NCBI GenBank assembly: GCA_017397925.1
Contig: JAFQHO010000037.1
Location: 1-64,000, forward strand
DNA from: Ruminococcus sp.
GTDB taxonomy: Bacteria; Bacillota; Clostridia; Oscillospirales; Ruminococcaceae
Length of the DNA stretch: 64,000 nt
Direction of reading: 5' to 3'
Part shown: positions 60,419-64,000 of the stretch, piece after piece
Layout of the letters: each line of letters starts with the position of its first letter
Numbering within the stretch: position 1 is the first letter of the stretch
The notes under the pieces: model-generated
Database searches by the model: none
Told to the model about the DNA's origin: nothing
Seen by the model: the letters and a program-made list of their open reading frames with translations, nothing else
Program-made: the position numbers and the translations under genes

Positions 60419-62407
60419 ATGTCAGTTAATAATAACAATAATCCTAATGATTTTCCGCTATACCTATATTATCAGGGCAAAAATTTTGAAGCTTGGAAAT
60501 TCTTCGGGGTACATTCACGTAAAAAGGGCCGCGGTAAATACTATACATTCAGAGTATGGGCTCCTAATGCAGTAAGCGTTTCGGTTGTCGGCGATTTCAA
60601 CGAATGGAACCGCTTAAAGAATCCCATGAAACTTATATCCGATGGAGTGTGGGAAACAGAGATTTCAAAGCTGGAACGTTTCGATATCTATAAGTACAGT
60701 ATAGAAACGAAAGATGGACGTATTCTTCTTAAATCAGATCCATATGGCATCCATTTTGAAACACGTCCCGGTACTGCTTCAAAAATTTATGAAAGCGAGT
60801 ACGAATGGCAGGATGCACCTTGGTTTGAGGAAAAGAAAAAACATTCTATATACAAAAGTCCGATGAATGTGTATGAAGCACATCTCAATTCCTGGAATAA
60901 TACAGGCGAGGAGGAGGTTTTCACTTCCTACATCAACTTTGCCAATCAGATAATTCCATATCTGAAAAAAATGTCATATACTCACGTTGAGCTTATGCCT
61001 CTCACTGAATTTCCCTTTGATGGTTCCTGGGGTTATCAGGTAACAGGTTATTATGCACCTACTTCAAGATACGGAACTCCCGATGATTTCCGCCGTATGG
61101 TTGATATGTTCCATCAGGCAGGCATTGGCGTTATTCTTGACTGGGTACCGGCTCACTTCCCTAAGGATGCACCGGGACTTTATGAATTTGACGGCACTTG
61201 CTGTTATGAGTATACAGACTCACGAAAAAAAGAACATAAAGCCTGGGGAACACACGTATTTGACTATGGAAAGCCCGAAGTATGTTCGTTCCTCATTTCA
61301 AGTGCAAACTACTGGTTTACTGAAATGCACGTAGACGGTCTTAGAGTTGACGCTGTAGCGTCTATGCTCTACCTTGACTATGACAGACGGGATGGAGAAT
61401 GGGCAGCAAATATCCACGGCGGCAATGAAAATCTTGAGGCTGTGGAATTCCTGAGAAGGCTCAATGAGGCTATTTTCTCACTGCATCCCGATGCTCTTAT
61501 GATTGCTGAGGAATCAACAGCCTGGCCGATGGTTACAAAGCCTACAAGCAGCGGCGGACTTGGCTTTAATTTCAAGTGGAATATGGGCTGGATGAACGAT
61601 ATGCTCAGCTATATGTCCCTTGATCCGATATATCGTTCTTTCAATCACGATAAGGTAACATTTTCTTTCTTCTATGCTTTTTCAGAGAATTATATTCTTC
61701 CCATTTCTCACGATGAGGTTGTCTACGGCAAATGCTCAATGATTGAGAAAATGCCCGGAGAGGGTGAGCAGAAATTCTCCTCATACCGTGCATTTTTAGC
61801 CTATATGATGGCTCATCCAGGAAAGAAACTGCTGTTTATGGGACAGGAATTCGCTCAGTATAACGAATGGAACTATAAGACAAGACTTGACTGGGAGCTT
61901 CCTAAAAAGAATCCATATAACAAGAGAATACAGGAATTCACAAAGAAACTCAATAAATTCTATCTGGATAATTCGCCGTTTTGGCAGAATGACGATAGCT
62001 GGGGCGGTTTCAGCTGGATATCCAACGATGACTACAAGCAGAGTGTAATCGCATTCAGACGAATAGATGATGAGGGTAATGAGATTATTGCTGTATGCAA
62101 CTTTGTACCTGTTCAGCGTAATGATTATCGTATAGGCGTGCCTAAGCGCGGCACATATAAGGTTGTGTTCAATACCGATGCTGAGGAGTTCGGCGGCACA
62201 GGTGTTTCTGCGAAATCCTACAAATCTGAGAAGATACCTATGCACGGCTTTGAAAACAGTATTTCGATGACACTGCCGCCTCTTTCTGTTATGTATCTTA
62301 AGACATCTACAAGGAAAAAGGCTGCAAATACCGAGGAAAAGGTGAATACCGAGCCTGTTAAAAGTAAAAGAACAGCAGCAAAGAAAAAGACAGCTGCGGA
62401 TAAATAA
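60419..62407 (+). CDS. glgB: 1,4-alpha-glucan branching enzyme
   Basis: Introduces alpha-1,6 branches in glycogen. The 662 residues show an N-terminal CBM48 (about 30-125, FRVWAPNAVSVSVVGDFNEWN), the GH13 barrel with WGYQVTGYYAPTSRYGTP, VILDWVPAHFP, nucleophile Asp near residue 311 in DGLRVDAVASMLY, Glu near 364 in IAEEST, and SHDEV. The C-terminus ends in a Lys/Ala/Thr-rich tail of about 30 residues that is unusual. AAAGGGGG lies before the ATG. First gene of the glg cluster. Confidence 0.96.
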   Translation: MSVNNNNNPNDFPLYLYYQGKNFEAWKFFGVHSRKKGRGKYYTFRVWAPNAVSVSVVGDFNEWNRLKNPMKLISDGVWETEISKLERFDIYKYSIETKDGRILLKSDPYGIHFETRPGTASKIYESEYEWQDAPWFEEKKKHSIYKSPMNVYEAHLNSWNNTGEEEVFTSYINFANQIIPYLKKMSYTHVELMPLTEFPFDGSWGYQVTGYYAPTSRYGTPDDFRRMVDMFHQAGIGVILDWVPAHFPKDAPGLYEFDGTCCYEYTDSRKKEHKAWGTHVFDYGKPEVCSFLISSANYWFTEMHVDGLRVDAVASMLYLDYDRRDGEWAANIHGGNENLEAVEFLRRLNEAIFSLHPDALMIAEESTAWPMVTKPTSSGGLGFNFKWNMGWMNDMLSYMSLDPIYRSFNHDKVTFSFFYAFSENYILPISHDEVVYGKCSMIEKMPGEGEQKFSSYRAFLAYMMAHPGKKLLFMGQEFAQYNEWNYKTRLDWELPKKNPYNKRIQEFTKKLNKFYLDNSPFWQNDDSWGGFSWISNDDYKQSVIAFRRIDDEGNEIIAVCNFVPVQRNDYRIGVPKRGTYKVVFNTDAEEFGGTGVSAKSYKSEKIPMHGFENSISMTLPPLSVMYLKTSTRKKAANTEEKVNTEPVKSKRTAAKKKTAADK

Positions 62408-62473
62408 ATGATAACAGCCATTTTCTGACAGGAGTTTTTTACGGAAAAAGGTTGAAATGGAGGATAATATATT

Positions 62474-63700
62474 ATGTACACAAAGAAAAAAGTAGTGGCA
62501 ATGCTCCTTGCAGGAGGTCAGGGAAGCAGATTGTACGCTCTTACAAAAAATGTAGCCAAGCCTGCCGTTCCCTACGGTGGAAAATACAGGCTCATTGACT
62601 TCCCTCTCTCAAACTGTACCAATTCGGGAATTGATACTGTAGGTGTTCTCACGCAGTATCAGCCCCTCGTACTTAATGAGTATATAGGCAACGGACAGCC
62701 CTGGGACCTTGACAAGATGAATGGCGGAGTTCACGTTCTGCCTCCTTATGAGTCACAGAAGGGTGCTTCCTGGTATGAGGGTACAGCTAATGCTATCTAT
62801 CAGAATATGAACTTCATCAGACGCTACGACCCTGAGTATGTAGTTGTACTGGGCGGCGATCATATATATAAAATGGACTATTCCAAAATGGTGGATTTCC
62901 ATATTGCAAATGAAGCTGATTGTACTATTTCCGTAATTGATGTACCTCTTGCTGAGGCTTCAAGATTCGGTATAATGATATGTGATGAAAACAACAAGGT
63001 AACTGATTTCGTTGAAAAGCCCAAGGAACCTAAGTCTACTCTTGCTTCAATGGGTATATACGTGTTCAGCTGGAAGAAGCTTGAAAAGTATCTTATTGAA
63101 AACGAGGAAGATGCTAATGCTAAGCGCGAAAGAGGCGAAAGCTGGTCCAAGGATTTTGGTAAGGATATTATCACATCAATGCTTCGCGACAATCAGAGGC
63201 TCTTTGCATACGAATTTGAGGGCTACTGGAAGGATGTAGGAACTCTTGATTCACTCTGGGAGGCTAATATGGACCTTCTCAGTCCTGCACTTCCTCTTGA
63301 TCTTCACGACAAGAGCTGGAAAATCTACTCCAGAAGCAGTTACGTTCCACCGCAGTATATAGGCAATAATGCAAAGGTTGAAAATTCTATGATTGCTGAA
63401 GGCTGTGACGTTGACGGTTCTGTTGATTTCTCTGTACTCTTTGCGGGAGTAACCGTTGAGGAGGGTGCTGTTGTAAATTACAGTATCATTATGCCCGGTG
63501 CAGTAATAAAATCAGGTGCTGTTGTTGAATACGCTATTGTCGGAAGCGACAGCGTAATCGAGAGCGACGCTCATATAGGCAAAAGTCCTGAAAGCGCAGA
63601 AAAATCCGATAACTGGGGAATTGCAGTTGTTGGTCACAATGTAACGGTATCAAGCGGTAAATCTGTAGAGCCTAAGCAGATTATCGGCGAGAATATCTGA
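62474..63700 (+). CDS. glgC: Glucose-1-phosphate adenylyltransferase, GlgC subunit
   Basis: Makes ADP-glucose for glycogen. The 408 residues start with [38 protein letters not shown], the nucleotide-binding and catalytic start, followed by [29 protein letters not shown]-like segments and a C-terminal left-handed beta-helix of hexapeptide repeats. GGAGG precedes the ATG. GlgD follows in the same operon; in Firmicutes GlgC and GlgD form a mixed tetramer. Confidence 0.97.
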   Translation: MYTKKKVVAMLLAGGQGSRLYALTKNVAKPAVPYGGKYRLIDFPLSNCTNSGIDTVGVLTQYQPLVLNEYIGNGQPWDLDKMNGGVHVLPPYESQKGASWYEGTANAIYQNMNFIRRYDPEYVVVLGGDHIYKMDYSKMVDFHIANEADCTISVIDVPLAEASRFGIMICDENNKVTDFVEKPKEPKSTLASMGIYVFSWKKLEKYLIENEEDANAKRERGESWSKDFGKDIITSMLRDNQRLFAYEFEGYWKDVGTLDSLWEANMDLLSPALPLDLHDKSWKIYSRSSYVPPQYIGNNAKVENSMIAEGCDVDGSVDFSVLFAGVTVEEGAVVNYSIIMPGAVIKSGAVVEYAIVGSDSVIESDAHIGKSPESAEKSDNWGIAVVGHNVTVSSGKSVEPKQIIGENI

Positions 63701-63719
63701 TTTCGGGAGGTTTGAAAAT

Positions 63720-64000
63720 ATGAGTGTTAATTATAATTTACTCGGACTTATTTTTGCAAGTATGCACGATTCTTTTGTAAGCGATCTGACAGAGCATAGA
63801 ACAATGGGTTCTATACCTTTTGGCGGACGTTACAGACTTATAGATTTCCCTCTGTCAAACTATGTTAATTCAGGCGTTTCTGAAGTGGGTGTAATTACAA
63901 AGGCTAACTATGGCTCACTTCTTGATCACTTAGGTTCAGGACGTGACTGGGATCTTGCACGTAAAAAAGGCGGACTTCATCTTCTGCCTCCTTACAGTCA
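63720..64000 (+). CDS. glgD: GlgD subunit of glucose-1-phosphate adenylyltransferase, cut by window edge
   Basis: Starts with ATG at 63720, with GGGAGG upstream, 19 bp after glgC. The first 93 residues show the adenylyltransferase fold ([22 protein letters not shown]), but the catalytic start is degenerate (LLGLIFASMHDSFVSDLTEHR in place of LAGGQGSRL), as expected for regulatory GlgD. It runs past the end of the window. Confidence 0.93.
   Translation, partial: MSVNYNLLGLIFASMHDSFVSDLTEHRTMGSIPFGGRYRLIDFPLSNYVNSGVSEVGVITKANYGSLLDHLGSGRDWDLARKKGGLHLLPPYS

Overview
The window looks like chromosomal DNA of a cellulosome-forming Ruminococcus, closest in style to the R. flavefaciens group (Oscillospiraceae, Firmicutes). 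This is inferred from protein content, not from a database match. The clues are three secreted proteins with type I dockerins (one with the order GH11 xylanase, CBM22, dockerin, CE1 esterase), a dockerin-bearing PL11 rhamnogalacturonan lyase, AT-rich intergenic DNA with textbook sigma-A promoters (TTGACA, 17 bp, TATAAT), a T-box leader before valS, and a glgB-glgC-glgD cluster. I see no rRNA, tRNA, CRISPR array, transposase or phage gene.

Layout. 1-2721: the 3' part of a solute-binding lipoprotein-type gene, then a D,D-carboxypeptidase-like protein whose three catalytic motifs are all altered. 2787-4708: pgi and a small P-loop protein. 4744-13018: a housekeeping operon (DUF177 protein, rpmF, DUF512 radical-SAM protein, der, plsY, gpsA, a truncated asparagine-synthetase-like gene, gltX). 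13192-15672: minus-strand metG-like gene plus a small membrane protein. 15720-17180: a SUKH protein, an AT-rich membrane protein and a palindromic repeat. 17443-20448: GntR/YtrA regulator with an ABC-2 exporter. 20454-24423: a membrane serine hydrolase, then an ECF sigma factor with a membrane partner. 24428-28888 (minus): an SDR epimerase and a dockerin protein, then a second ECF sigma/anti-sigma operon. 28977-30699: a sodium/solute symporter.

30739-38932 is the fibre-degradation block: a membrane diguanylate cyclase with two extracellular CBM22-like domains, the GH11-CBM22-Doc-CE1 enzyme, the PL11-dockerin lyase (minus) and a divergent AraC regulator. The cyclase and xylanase share a CBM22 signature, which suggests that the same polysaccharide is sensed and degraded. 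38936-45238: T-box, valS and a run of small metabolic genes ending in folC. 45260-46761: gdhA. 46810-50811: a third ECF sigma operon behind two near-identical tandem promoter repeats. 50851-57762: a P-type cation ATPase with a hairpin over its ribosome-binding site, a flotillin (minus), and a two-gene operon ending in a solute-binding/VWA fusion. 57897-60080: SpoIIE. 60270-64000: glycogen synthesis (glgB, glgC, partial glgD).

How the genes may work together: the dockerin enzymes would dock on a cellulosome and cut xylan and pectin; the CBM22-GGDEF protein would report xylan fragments as cyclic-di-GMP; surplus glucose-phosphate could be stored through pgi and the glg genes; three separate ECF systems imply heavy reliance on envelope or environment sensing.
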